DNA from: Raphanus sativus
Taxonomy: Eukaryota; Streptophyta; Magnoliopsida; Brassicales; Brassicaceae
Reading direction: 5' to 3'
Assembly (NCBI RefSeq): GCF_000801105.2
Contig: NC_079516.1
Span: 11,284,001-11,348,000 of the forward strand
Length of the DNA stretch: 64,000 bases
Below, in pieces: positions 12,451 through 23,900 of this stretch (positions are counted from its first letter, which is position 1; each line of letters starts with the position of its first letter). A program made the translations under genes and the position numbers. Below the pieces are notes generated by a model. That model worked only from the letters and a program-made list of their open reading frames with translations, was not told the DNA's origin and made no database searches.

Positions 12451-13250
12451 CGACCAATGTAATGCTAGAGAGTATAATTTTTAGACTATATTTTATATAA
12501 GGTGCTTTAGAATTCTTTGAAATAGGATTTGGAAGTCATACACAAGTGCCATATAGGATGAGGTTTTTTTTTTTTAATTTTTACAAAACAAAGGTTCATA
12601 TTTTTTAAATGATTTCCAAATAATATATAGGAGATACCGTAACACTAAAAGACATTTTTTTTCAAAATAACACAATGCAAGATATTATTCTATTAAAATA
12701 AATTAAGTAAAAATAAAATAAGCATAGACAATAATGATTTTTTGTAAATTATCTTTCTATGTAGAACTTTGTATAACCCGTAGAACCATGCATGTGAGTT
12801 TTATATTGAAACAAACGTAAAATAGTATATAGTGTTAACGTATTTATGAAGAGTTTGGACGAGAGCCCTCTGCATGTGACACGTAAACGTATTTGTTCTC
12901 AAATTGCTGTGAAGCTGTCACGTGGCAAACGTAATGTGAACGTATTAAATGACAATGCATTTCCTTTAATATATAGAGGATAGGGCAGCAGGATACGATC
13001 TATAACTTTACGTCTTTAAAGTAATTGTGGAACATGTTGTGCTTGCCGGCTAACAGAAAATAAATTACGCAGAAATGTTCAGATCAGTTATTAAAATGCT
13101 AAATACTTATTAATGTAAAACGTTAATATACATTTTAAGAAAAATAGTTACATGCTGCATTATTAATGTATATTTTTGTAATTATTTTTATTAAATAAAT
13201 ATCTTTGCCACTTCTTTATAGCTAAAGTCATCTTTAGTCTAGTGGCAAAG
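12450..13250. other. Spacer with promoter-like remnants
   Basis: No coding region. A G-box/ABRE-like CACGTGGC is at 12919-12926 and a TATATAGAG string near 12971. They resemble plant promoter parts, but no transcript-like ORF follows, so function is doubtful. Confidence 0.3.
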
Positions 13251-13254
13251 AAGT

Positions 13255-13960
13255 TCCAACTGGAACTTTTTCCGGATAATTTTTAATTTTACCACTTTAT
13301 TGATATTATATTCAAATTTACCATTATTAAGTGGGCATTTCAAATATTCTTTAAATATTTAAAAAATAAAAAGATCAACTATAAACCCTTAAAAAAAAAA
13401 AAAACTATAAACCCTTATACCCTAAACCCTAAAACATTAACTCTAAATCATAAACTCTAAAAAATCAACCCTAAACCTTAAACCCTAAACCTTCAAATCT
13501 AAACTTAAAACCCTATATCTTCAACTTTAAACCCTAAACCCTAAAATATCAACGCTAAACCCTAAACCTTCAAATCTAAATCCTAAACCCTATCTCACCT
13601 CTCAATTCTAAACATTAAAACCCTAGAGTTTAGGGTTTTAATTTCGAAAAATATAGGATTTATGGTTTATGATTTATTAGGGTTTAGAGTTGACAGTTTA
13701 GGATTTAGGGTTTAGAGTTAAAAGTTTAGGGTTTAGAGTTGATGTTTTAAGGTTTCAGGTTTAGAGTTGATAATTTAGGGTTTATTGTTTTGGTTTTAAG
13801 TTTAAATTAGTTAACTTTAGAATTATTTTTTGGTCAAAGTTAATCATAGGGTTATAATGTCTTTTACATTTCATTAATATTAAGTGTAAAAGTGGTTAAT
13901 GTAAACATAAAAAGTGATACTATGAATGTGGTATTTTTGATAATTTTCCAGTTTTTTTTC
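13255..13960. repeat. Inverted-repeat element with telomere-like CCCTAAA arms
   Basis: The left arm (13410-13615) is a degenerate run of AAACCCTAAA and AACTCTAAA units. From about 13630 to 13800 it turns into the complement (TTTAGGG, GGGTTTAGAGTT). The outer flanks are also complementary: TTTACCACTTTATT near 13300 against AATGTGGTATTTTT near 13930. It is therefore a foldback/MITE-like element of about 700 bp, not a real telomere array. A pure-A micro-insertion with a 15-bp duplication (13377-13417) sits in the left arm. Confidence 0.65.
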
Positions 13961-16070
13961 TGGGTTCGATTTTCTTTGATCATCTAATAATGTTATTTAG
14001 ATGGATTAATTGCATATCCAAATGCAAAACTTCGTGAAATTAATTTTTGGGTTTAGAATTTTTTTTAAATCCCCTCATTATCAAAAGGAACATCTAACTT
14101 CAAGATAATATATTCTTTGTTATGAAAGTATAATTGTTTAACTTTTTTCTAAAGTATAATTTTATAACTTTCTGGTAATAAACTCTAAAACTTCGGTTGC
14201 AAATTCTTTTTGTGCAACTCGACTTTAACATATATAAAACTAAAATGGGGATTAACATACAAAAAACCATGCTAAATTCATTTTAGCAAAAGAATAAGAA
14301 GAAGAAGTTTTACCTAAAAAAAAAGAAAGAAGTTGAATTCTAAACAAAAACTATATGAACCAAACCTAAATGTGTATCCCAATGCCAAAGGTTAAAAATT
14401 AAGTATTTAAGTATTTAATATTTTCTCATAAACTCTCAGAGTCCTTTAAACTCTCTCAAATTGTCTCCACTAGGAAATCTCAACCTGAAACTCCACAAGA
14501 AAACCCCTCAAAGAGCCACAATAAGACACACACAGCTACAAACTACTAGAGACTGAGAACTTTCTAAGCACCAAAACGAAGTCGAAAGGATATGAAACAC
14601 ATGAGAGAGTAAATTGTTTTTGTATCAAGTTAAGAGTTATGACATTTAACAAAAAAATATCAAGACTAAAAGTTCATGAATATTTAAATGTCTAGTATGT
14701 ATAATAAAATTCAAAATTCAAATCTAAAATAAACTAAAAGTAAAATATCATTAATAAATTATTAATAATAAAATAATCTAACCCCAAATTAAATCAACTA
14801 ATTTTAGTTCTCTCTACCATCATTCACTTTATTTTCTTCAAGTAAAACCTATAAAAATAATAAGTAAAAGTTATTTATTGGTTCAACCATTGGTTTAACT
14901 GGTAGTCGGGTTCCGGGTTTAAATGAGTTTTATTGGGTTTTTAAATATTTTTTTTTCACAAAACCCAAACTAGATTTATCTTGGATCACCGGGTTACCGG
15001 TTCAACCTCAGATCCTTGTCGGTTTCAAAACGCTGAAAAACCCTAATAAACCAGAGTTGGTACATGTTTCTAAAAACAAATAACCAGACACAAAATAATT
15101 TATTGGAATCGAAATAAATCTCTAGAGCTAACTGCAAGAGACCGCCACCACGCTAGCTGAAATCATCATCACTTGAAAACCAAAAACATAGAACCAGAGG
15201 AAAGTGCGATTTGGCCGCAAGGCTCTGCAGGATCAGATGAGCTAGTTTTTGATAACTATACAATTTTTATATGATTTTTAGTAATTTTGTATAAGTTGAT
15301 ATAATATATTTAACCAAAAAAATTATATAATTTTCTTATCTAATATTCTAATTTTAAATATATACATATATATTCTTAAATATAATTTAAAATAAACAAA
15401 AAATATTCTCTCTTAATTTTATGTTTAATTAAATGATATTTATATTAATTATTGGTAAAAGAATAAACTATATAATAATAATAAATTGTATTTTTAAATA
15501 TAATTTAAAAATTTATCACTGCACATGGTGTAAGAAAATACATAGTATATAGTACTTTAACAGTTTACCTAAAAAACAAGGAAGTACTGCTATTTTTGTT
15601 AGTACTAAAAATTATTACAGGAACCAAGACTGGTCTCATTTAAATAACCTTTAAATAAAGTCTCTTGCTCGAAAAAAAGAAGTGCTATTAACGTTTATTT
15701 GGGCAAGACCCGGGGCAAGACTGGTCTCATATAACCCATAAGTCTCTAAATATTTAATTTACAAATAAAGAAAATAGTATAACAAAGCTAGTAACGTACA
15801 CTAGTGTAAAGTTTCAAACAAAAAAAAAACGTTCACTAGTTTAATTTTCTTTTCCGCGTAAACTTTCTCTTTTGGAAGATGAATCTTTATCTTTGGCCAA
15901 CAACCAAACGTGTTAAGTTTCACTTACCTTTGTTGCCGGTGGGGCTCACGCTTTAAGTATTAACCTTGCAAAGAAACAATATGTAATTCAATAAGAAATC
16001 ATTCAATAATATATCAAAAACCCTATGAAATTGACCATTGGTCCAAAACCGTCTGCGGATGACGATAAGC
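13960..16070. other. Intergenic AT-rich repeats upstream of PP2-B
   Basis: No ORF is supported. A repeat with CCGGGTTTAA/ACCGGTTCAACC wording is at 14876-15060, a common crucifer dispersed type. GCAAGAC..CTGGTCTCAT occurs twice (15630 and 15710). A micro-insertion with near-identical AACGTACACTAGT/AACGTTCACTAGT flanks is at 15793-15840. Confidence 0.45.
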
Positions 16071-16075
16071 ATCAC

Positions 16076-16084
16076 TATATATAC
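16076..16084 (+). promoter_or_regulatory. TATA box of PP2-B gene
   Basis: TATATATAC lies 137 bp upstream of the ATG at 16221 in a CA- and CT-rich leader, a normal spacing for a plant pol II promoter. The transcription start is probably near 16110, but this was not measured. Confidence 0.55.
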
Positions 16085-16220
16085 TTCACCACCTCTACTT
16101 CCAAGTATACCACATTACCACACAGTTACATAGCTCAAAGCAAATCCCACAATCACAAACATAGTACTCTTTCAAACATCTTCTTTTAAGGTTTATAATT
16201 TTTCTGCAAATAAGAAAAAT

Positions 16221-17253
16221 ATGTTACCAGAAGCATGCGTAGCCAACATCATTTCCTTTACATCTCCTGCAGACATATTCTCATCCTTGGCAGTATCTTT
16301 GGTTTTCCGGTTAGCCGGAGACTCTGATTTTGTATGGAAAAAGTTTTTGCCCTCAGACTACAAAAGTCTCATCTCTCGATCTACTGATCATCATCGGAGT
16401 TTTTCATCCAAAAAGGAGATTTACAGATGTTTATGTGACTCTCTTCTCATCGATAATGCTCGAAAGGTTGGATCTTAATGAAATACTTTGTATTTACAAA
16501 ATAAAATAAAGTTGTATGTAATTAAATGGAAACTAATGATTTTTTGGATGCACTTTCAGCTCTTCACGATCAATAAATTGTCTGGAAAAATTTCTTATAT
16601 TTTATCTGCAAGAGATATTTCCATACAATCGAACGACCAAGCATCCTACTGGTCCTGGAGCAAGGTTGCAGATTCTAGGTCAATTTTTCAAACTTCAAAT
16701 AAGTATTTATGTTTGTGCAAATTTCAAAATTTATTGTATCTAAAACATGATTTATTTAACCAATTACAGATTTTTAGAATCTGCTGAACTTATAGCAACA
16801 GATCGTTTAGAAGTCAATGGTAGAATCCAAACCGGAGTTTTATCACCAAACACAAGATATGGAGCATATCTCATAGTGAAAGTGTCTAAACACGCTTATG
16901 GACTAGACCTAGTTCCAGCAGAGATTTCTATGAAGTCTGGTAATGGTCGAACTGTTAAAAATATAGCTTATCTATGTTGCTTGGATGAGAAGAAACAACA
17001 AATGAAACGGCTGCTTTATGGAAACCGTGAAGAGCGTATGGCGATGACTGTTGGGATGGTTGGTGGGGACGAGAAAAGGAGGGAGCCCAAAGGAAGAAAC
17101 GATGGATGGATGGAGATAGAGCTAGGAGAGTTTGAGACACGAGAAGGAGAGGATGATGAGGTCAATATGAGTCTCACAGAGGTGAAAGGATATCAACTTA
17201 AAGGTGGCATTGTGATTGATGGTATTGAAGTGAGGCCTAAATCTCTGAATTAG
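16221..17253 (+). CDS. F-box protein of the PHLOEM PROTEIN 2-B family
   Basis: A predicted 282-residue protein from three exons: 16221-16466, 16560-16678 and 16770-17253. All introns are GT-AG and the phases fit (0, then 2). Residues 2-48 form an F-box (LPEACVANIISF, DSDFVWKKFLPSDY). The rest is a PP2 (Nictaba-like lectin) domain with ISYILSARDISI, YWSW, SAELIATDRLEVNG, RYGAYLIVKVS, YGLDLVPAE, GWMEIELGEFE and a C-terminal KGGIVIDGIEVRPK. Family knowledge: F-box/Nictaba proteins act as SCF ubiquitin-ligase adaptors that bind glycans or glycoproteins; Arabidopsis PP2-B10/VBF is an example. It looks intact, with length usual for the family. It is probably the counterpart of the At1g56240/At1g56250 genes, but paralogue assignment by eye is uncertain. 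The next in-frame stop is TAG at 17251. Confidence 0.9.
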
Positions 17254-18990
17254 GATCGTGATTGAGTAGCGGAACTTAATCATGTACGAGAGGAGAGACA
17301 AATAAAAAATAAAAGGAAGTAGAGAGTGTTGAGAAATTGATTTATTTATTCATTATTATGCGTGTATAAGGCTAATATACTTACTTGGTTGAGTCACAAA
17401 AGTGATAAATTTTCTTTAAAATTTGTATAAATAAATCTTTGACTTCCTCAATAGGTTTGATAAAATGAACCAACACCTATATGTCTATCTTATTAAAACT
17501 CAAGTACAAAATTGGAATGTTTGGAGACTTAAATAAGAAGATTCAAAAAAATTGGAGTATTTGGAAACTTGAATAGTAGTCTTAATGAAATTTGTTTGGA
17601 TATATGAATAGTAGTATCTATTAATTGTGTTTCTATATTTCACTTATTTTAACAATTTAATTAATTATATTATCTTAATAAAGATTTACATTATTATTTA
17701 TATTACCATAATAATAGTGTATATTTTATTTATTAGTTAATCAATATTAGCTTTGTGTCAATTATAAAATAAAAAATGTTAAATAATTAGGTTTTACATA
17801 TGATTAAATGTTTGGTTTAATTTATTTTAATAAAATATTTTTATTTTAGTTTCAATCGGTGGAAAATTACGTACCCAAAAACATATTTCAAAAATATGTT
17901 TTTGTGAATAAAATAAATACTTAAATCAAAATAACTAAAATAATTAAAATGTGATACATTTATTGGCACTTAATTTTTTACTCCATATAATTATTTTACT
18001 TGATGAAAAAACTCTTTCTATTTCACTTAATTTAGCCAAACACATAGAAAAGTTTTTTTATTAGTTTATAAAATCAGTTTGACATGAACATTATTTATCC
18101 ATTTAGGTACATGTTGTTCCTTTCGGGTATCTAAAACGGGTTCGGATATTTTTAACAAAAATAGCCATATAACCTGATTCGATTTAGGTCTTTTGAATAT
18201 CGTTGGTTATATTATAATATATCTAAAATATAAAACACTACTTATGAAAAATAAAATATCGATGTATAAAATATATTTCAGGGGCCAAATTAACAAAATA
18301 TTAGTTGGTTCAGTTGAAATAAATATATTTTAAAAAATTATATGAAACTGAAAAAAAATCAATATAAAAGTATTGTACATTTGGATTCAAAATTATTTCT
18401 TTTAACAACAAACTACACAAATATGTTGATTTGTATACAAATTTAAATTATAATGTAAATAGTTAACTAATATAGAAATATGTCACATTGTTTAAACAAA
18501 ATATCAATGTAAAAGTATTGTGTAGTAGAGTTCTAAAATCATTTATTTTAACAACAAACCAAATAAATATGTTGATTGGAGACAGACCCGGGCTTGAGCA
18601 AATACCTAAGAAACATTTGCATGGAGCCTACAATTTGTATAGTTTTTTAGGTTTATATTTTCTGTTTTGTTGTTAGTATATGAAAGTTAAAATAAGTTCT
18701 AAAACGTGTTTTGAACATATAACATGATAAATGTTTGAATATATTTTTTTATTCTCTAATATAAAATAAAATAGAAAGATAATTTTCAGAATTGATACTT
18801 TTATAAGTTTAAGGATACTGTAATTCTAAATTGTAAATTACGGTTTTAATAATTTAAAATTTTAATTTATTATTTAGGGTCTATATTTTTGGTTTCGTAT
18901 TGGACCCGGTATATTTCAGGACCGGTACTGATTGGAGAGGGAATAAAATAAAGCCAGAGAAACACATAGTTTATGAGAGACACTCTATAT
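17254..18990. other. AT-rich spacer with a Helitron-type 5' end
   Basis: The PP2-B 3' flank. A Helitron-type 5' terminus (TCTATCTTATTAAAACTCAA, from 17484) is present without a recognised 3' end. Two direct repeats of about 75 bp are at 18357-18432 and 18503-18581 (shared TTTTAACAACAAAC and AAATATGTTGATT). A GGGTTCGGATAT repeat fragment lies at 18120-18190. No gene. Confidence 0.45.
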
Positions 18991-18991
18991 A

Positions 18992-19924
18992 TCTATCTTA
19001 TTAAAGTAGAAGTACTTTAAGCTTTTGTTTGGTAATAGGGATAAGAGTCTTTAAAAAATTAAATTTTGTTTGGTAACAAAGATAGTAGAGAATTTTGTCT
19101 TTTCCTTATTTAAATGATAGATTTAAGTATTTAATGTCTTTTCCTAATTTAAATAATAGATTTCTTTAATAGAATGAATCTTAACCAAAATAAATTTCCT
19201 TATAGATTTTTGTTAACATTAAATATTTTTCAATATTTATTAATAAAAATATTAAAATAAAAATCACACATCAAAATCAAGTTATATATCATATAAATAA
19301 AATATAAAATATTTTATTTATAAACTGTTAGTATAACATTTTTATAATATAAGTCCAATTAGTTATAAATATTAGATTTTTATATGATACACTGTGATAT
19401 AATATACAATTAAAATCACATAATATAATTATTTAAAGTAATAAATAAAATTTTTGTTTTAAAATGTTATACTAACAATTATGTAATATATTAATTTACA
19501 CACACATATATATATATAGATATTATCATTAGAACAAAGAAAAAAATTGAAGTGAAAGCAAATATTTATATGGCCACGGGTCAAACTATAGAAATAAACA
19601 ACAATGGCGTAAGATTTTTTTTAACAAATTTATTTTAATTTCAAATATGTTTATATATTTTATTTATTTATAAATTATTTTAATTATTTATTAATAATGT
19701 TGAGATTTTAGAATTGGAAAAAATTATGACTCATCTCTATATTATTTTAGTTAAAAATTTAAAATTTATATCAAAATATTTTTTAAACTTTTAGTTTTTA
19801 TTATAACTACAAATGTTAATTTTTAATCTAAATTTATGTTTAAATATTACAAATATATCATTTATAAATAAAAAAATAAAAACATAAAATAAATACCTGT
19901 CCGGTTGGACGGGTCAAGATCTAG
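18992..19924 (+). mobile_element. Complete non-autonomous Helitron, 933 bp
   Basis: It starts TCTATCTTATTAAAGTAGAA at 18992 after an A. It ends with a perfect 7-bp stem CCTGTCC/GGACGGG (19896-19902 with 19907-19913, loop GGTT), then TCAAGAT and CTAG at 19921-19924, followed by T. That is the diagnostic Helitron structure (5' TC, 3' hairpin, CTRR, A/T insertion site). It is AT-rich with no ORF, so it was mobilised in trans. Confidence 0.85.
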
Positions 19925-20830
19925 TATATATTATTAAAGTTGAAGTACACATTGGAGATGTTTGGAAACAAGGATAATAGAAAAAAATGAGATATATTTG
20001 GCAACATAGATAGTAGAGATGTGTACTTTCTTTTATTTACACATTTAGCCATTTTATTTTCAATAAATTAATAACAAAAGAGAATTGCTTAGAAACATGA
20101 ATAACTTATTTAATACTTCTTTTTATTTAAACATTTAGCCATTACTTTTATAATAAATTAAACAATATTCTTTCTATATTTTATTTTATTTACAATTCTG
20201 TCACTATATTTACAATTCTTTTTATTTGCAATTCTTTATGGTGAAAATAAAAACACAAACTGAAATATAAATAGTATATTATATAAAACAATTTTTAAAA
20301 ACATTATTATTACCTTATTTAGTTTAGTCCAATATAAAAATTTCAAGAGTTCAATTTTCAAAAACAAATATCATAAAATTAATAATAATTCTTAGAAAAC
20401 TAATGCAAGAAATTAAAACTTTGAAACATGTATAAAAGTATGTCAAGAAGAAAAAAATAATGGCTTATGTTATTAATAAAAATTGGAAATCCATTATATG
20501 AGTTTTAAAATATACAAAATGGAGTAATCTAATTACCTAATAACATTGTTTTGTCTAAAAATAATCATAAAATAAAAATTAAATTTTATATACATATTTC
20601 AAATCAAAATAATAATTTCAAGTTGATTTATATCAAAAATTGATCGATCTCATAATATGTTCTGATTTGTTTCTTTAAAATAGAGTAATTCTATAATAAA
20701 AAACCAGTTTTATTTCAATGGTACCTATTTCAGAATAAAAATAAAATGTTGAACAAAAAATAAAAGGAATATTCTATTTATAGAGTAAACCCATTTTTTA
20801 CACTATTATCAAATGAAAGTAGAACACTGT
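19925..20830 (+). mobile_element. Second Helitron-like 5' end directly adjoining the first
   Basis: Immediately after the CTAG end, the sequence TATTATTAAAGTTGAAGTAC followed by ACATTGGAGATGTTTGG matches the 5' ends at 17484 and 18992. A 3' end was not found, so the length is unknown. The rest is AT-rich non-coding sequence. Confidence 0.4.
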
Positions 20831-20833
20831 TAG

Positions 20834-20892
20834 AGCATTTTTACTATAAACTCTATTTTAAAGTGGAAAATCAAATGAGACTGGAAATACTC
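20834..20892. mobile_element. Very short GAGCATT MITE
   Basis: GAGCATTTTTACT at the left and GACTGGAAATACTC at the right are imperfect inverted termini of the crucifer GAGCATC-type MITE family. It is only about 59 bp long and may be a deleted copy. Confidence 0.4.
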
Positions 20893-21087
20893 TTGTAACT
20901 CGCAAACATCATTTGACTACATGATCCAAACAAAAAGAAATTAACACACAGAACAAAGCTATTAGAACTAACTATATATTTCATAAATTTTGTTCAGTAG
21001 AACTCACTTTACACCCTTTTATTTAATTGGATGCTAGTCTGGCTAAGCCTCTCCACAAACAAAATTTATCTCTAACGAGAGACTCCA

Positions 21088-21660
21088 CTATTTATTTCTT
21101 CCTTCTTGTTCGTATTTGGCTTCCCAAGCAAGAAAATCAGGAATTTGGAGCATTGTAATGAGAAAAATGTTCTCTTCTTTAACAGGAGATATTTGTTGAT
21201 TGTCGCCGTTGAATTTCAAACCGCAAAATGGCGGTCCATCCTCTGCATTCATAAACTCATCTGAAGCCTTATCAAATTTCTGCATTTTGGCGTAATTCAA
21301 ACCTAAAGTTAACGCTTTATAGCTATTGGAGTAAAGCTTAAGGCATTCTTCCAACAACCTTTTAGTAAGACTATTCTTATATTTTCTCTCTTTTATAATC
21401 TTCTCCACCATTCTTTTTACATTCGTTAAGTTTGATATGGCGTTATTTGCTCCTACTATGGTCAAATCACCGAGATTTCTCACTTTCTGGCTCTTCGGAT
21501 TCTCTTTGAGAGATGCAAGGCAAACTTTTTCAAAATCTGGAATCATGTTCCCACCTGGAAACTTTGAAGCTTTTTTGCATGATTTTTGAATCAAAGAATC
21601 TGCCACTTTGTTGGTTGTGCAACCATCGAAAAGAAAAGCAAACACAATGAGGTACATCAT
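21088..21660 (-). CDS. Plant invertase/pectin methylesterase inhibitor (PMEI) protein
   Basis: A single-exon gene of 190 residues with ATG at 21660 and TAG stop at 21088-21090. The N-terminus is hydrophobic (about residues 1-14) and fits a short signal peptide, so the product should enter the secretory path and act in the apoplast or vacuole. Four cysteines fall at residues 28, 47, 106 and 146, the spacing expected for the two disulfides of the four-helix PMEI fold (SLIQKSC, DFEKVCLASL, LLEECLKLY, PPFCGL). Family knowledge: such proteins inhibit either invertases or pectin methylesterases, and the target cannot be told from sequence. The usual length is 150-200. It may correspond to At1g56100. 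An imperfect TATA-like string lies upstream, near 21715. Confidence 0.85.
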   Translation of the reverse strand: MMYLIVFAFLFDGCTTNKVADSLIQKSCKKASKFPGGNMIPDFEKVCLASLKENPKSQKVRNLGDLTIVGANNAISNLTNVKRMVEKIIKERKYKNSLTKRLLEECLKLYSNSYKALTLGLNYAKMQKFDKASDEFMNAEDGPPFCGLKFNGDNQQISPVKEENIFLITMLQIPDFLAWEAKYEQEGRNK

Positions 21661-21839
21661 TTTGTTTTTTAAGACATCTTCATTGTGGTGTCATATATTG
21701 TAACTTAGGATCCCATATAAAAGCAAGCAAAAATCTACGCACATGAGAGCAACCACATGTTAATTTTAGATGGCTTATGTTTCGCGTTGCCACTCCACTT
21801 GCTTTGTTGCCTTTTTTCGTGGATCAAACTTAGTTTTCT

Positions 21840-22485
21840 AAGGATACATTAGACTAAAGACCATGTTCTGATTATCGATAGTCTTAAACCCTACTATAAT
21901 CTCTGTATATTTAGTACATCTCTTTATATTATGGGATATACATCATTGCATAATATAGTATCAGAGTTGTAATCCTAAAGACCCAAAAAAGAATTATATG
22001 GCCGACACCCTCTTCTATCTCCTTGGTACTTCTTCTTTTTCTTCTTCCTGCATTATCGACCACAGTGACGAACCCAGCACTAACTTTATGTGGGGTCAAT
22101 ATCTGTTTATAAAAAGTAAATGTCAAAGAGAGGTCAAAGGAGAGTCGAACCCGGGTTTTTGGAAATTCAATAAAAAATATTACCATCTGAAAACAACTAA
22201 ATTTATATGGAATGTAAGCACAGATAAAACTTTTCATTAAATTTTTGTGGTGGCACTTGACACCAATCTTTTCTTAGTAGATCCGTCCCTGATCGGCCAT
22301 GTAAATCTCCTCCACACTCACCATTGTCTCTGAGTTGTCTTTTCTTCTCAACGTGAACATGATGAATGCTATGGCCTTACAGCAACCAACTATCTCTCGT
22401 GGAATCGTGGAACTAATGCCTTGCTAGATGGATATGATTTAGTGAGCTAACTAGACGACGGCTCACACACTATGCCACATGCAAC
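21840..22485 (+). mobile_element. Degraded copia-like LTR retrotransposon remnant
   Basis: TATAGTATCAGAG at 21956-21968 resembles the tRNA-Met primer-binding site of plant copia elements. An ATG (21998) with a Ser-rich gag-like start follows. After removing the hAT MITE at 22063-22291 the reading resumes (ATGAATGCTATGGCC, CAACCAACTATCTCTCG), but no pol is left. The identification is tentative. Confidence 0.4.
22063..22291. mobile_element. hAT-type MITE, 229 bp
   Basis: Termini CAGTGACGAACCC (left) and GGATCCGTCCCTG-like (right; complement CAGGGACGGATC) form hAT-style inverted repeats. They are flanked by 8-bp duplications ATCGACCA (22055-22062) and ATCGGCCA (22292-22299), with one mismatch. 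The 8-bp size and CAG start point to hAT. Non-coding. Confidence 0.8.
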
Positions 22486-22750
22486 CAGGCCCGGCCTTGA
22501 AATATTTTGGGCCGGAAGCCTAAAACATTGTAAAGGAAATAAAAACTGGTGAAAAAATAAAGACTTAGTTTGTGTGTCTGATTTGAGGACTGCGAACTGA
22601 GTTTGGGTGGTACCTTAAATCGTGCCATCCTCGCTCGTTTTATTTGGTGATCCAGTTCAGTGATATCTGCAGTCAATGTGGCACCTCGTATGATGAAGGG
22701 TTTGTCGATTTTTATTGGCAGAAACATTTCTTGTTTCGTTTCTCCTCTTT
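22486..22750 (-). pseudogene. 5' exon fragment of an unidentified gene plus a hAT-like end
   Basis: On the minus strand a leader rich in AGAAAC precedes an ATG at 22727 with about 38 codons (IRGATLTADITELDHQIKRA, MARFK). This is followed by GTACCACC, a possible splice donor, at about 22611. It looks like a captured first exon; I do not recognise the gene. At 22486 CAGGCCCGGCCTTGAAAT resembles a hAT end, without a partner seen. Confidence 0.35.
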
Positions 22751-22955
22751 TCTGGTTAGGGTTTCAAATTACCATCTGTTCTTGTGTACACTGGTTTAGA
22801 TGATGTTTGGTTTACTGTAATTTTTTAAAAAGATTTCTTCTCATGTATATTAAAAATCTTAAAAGTTAATATGAAGACATTTAAAAAAAATATATCCATC
22901 TGAAAGTGTTATTATCATGTTTGCTCCTTAGCGTTATGCAAGTATTTGACACTGT

Positions 22956-23150
22956 TAAACCATTACCAACTCATCTTTATAATAGAGATCTCTAAAATAG
23001 AGGAAAAAATAGAGATGGAATTAGCAACTTAGCATGCCTCTATTTATAGAGGCAAATATAGTATTCCTCTCTTATAGAGGAACATATTGGAACAAAAACT
23101 CTATCTCTATTTTAGAGATCTCTATTATAGAGATGAATTGGAAATGCTCT
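22956..23150. mobile_element. Palindromic MITE, about 195 bp
   Basis: Long inverted termini: the left holds CATCTTTATAATAGAGATC (22972 on) and TCTAAAATAGAGG; the right holds the complement CTCTATTTTAGAGATCTC..TATAGAGATGAATTGG, ending AAATGCTC. It belongs with the GAGCATC/CTCTATTTTAGAG elements at 38146, 55148 and 59818. Non-coding. Confidence 0.7.
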
Positions 23151-23159
23151 TCAAGTTAT

Positions 23160-23820
23160 AACAATTAACGACCTTGCAAAACTATCAAATTATTTTGCCG
23201 GGCTTTACAAATCGTTAAATCTTTTCCTACTAGGATGCTTACTTGGATGCATGGTTTTGAAATTATGGTATCGTTTTGTCTTCGAGAGAAGAAAACTATA
23301 GGTACACAGACTCAAAGGCGACAGCAGAATCATAGGTTATCATTTATTTTGAGATTCATCATGTTTCCAAATATGATTCTTTTGATGAAATGATTTCTTT
23401 TTTTTTCTCTCTGATCATTTTGCCGGGTCACATTAATGTTCTTTGTCCCTCGATTGGTTCCAAGTGACCAACCAGTTTTGTTACACAGCAAAACTAAGTC
23501 GTATTATAGCCATCCAATTCTCACATGAATCCCATCACCACAAATTGAGTTGTGACTACAAACTTGCATTAAAATGTCAATGGGATCAAACACTTTGTCC
23601 AACCATGATGCAAACTATGACTTCATTCAAGATTGTGAGGCTAGTGGGTTGGTAATTTGATACGAAATTAATTTTAAATCAGCTATTTAAATATACTTAA
23701 GCTAACAATTACTTGTTCTTCGACTTTTCTATTCTACTTTAAAAATCCTTATTGGCTTATCAAATAAAAATTGAATATCTTCTTCAGCAGAATGAGTATA
23801 TTTTTTTTTTTTTTTTAATA
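23160..23820. other. Spacer, nothing recognised
   Basis: Moderately AT-rich unique-looking sequence ending in a T-run (23801-23817). Short open frames here have no recognisable motif. Confidence 0.4.
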
Positions 23821-23825
23821 AAAAA

Positions 23826-23900
23826 GGGGTGCAACACGAGGACTTCCCGCTGCGGAGTTCTGATGGGATCCGGTGCATTAGTGCTGGTATGATCGCACCC
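23826..23900 (-). pseudogene. Internally deleted 5S rRNA gene
   Basis: On the minus strand bases 23900-23850 match the first 51 nt or so of plant 5S rRNA (start GGGTGCGATCATACCAGCAC, then CACCGGATCCCATCAGAAC and TCCGCAG). They are joined directly to the last 24 nt (GGGAAGTCCTCGTGTTGCAC). About 45 nt are missing, which removes the A box, intermediate element and C box of the internal promoter. A T-run that could end pol III transcription follows at 23825-23820. It cannot be a functional rRNA gene. It is either a deleted stray copy or the 5S-like head of a SINE3-type element. Confidence 0.85.

Noticed and set aside
12919..12980. Promoter of an undetected gene (CACGTGGC and TATATAG)
   Set aside because: No ORF, splice pattern or RNA motif follows within 1 kb.
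13400..13800. True interstitial telomere array
   Set aside because: Units are degenerate and switch strand in the middle, with complementary outer flanks, so a foldback element fits better.
16488..16787. Separate 99-codon ORF inside the PP2-B gene
   Set aside because: It reads through introns of the PP2-B gene; spliced exons explain the region.
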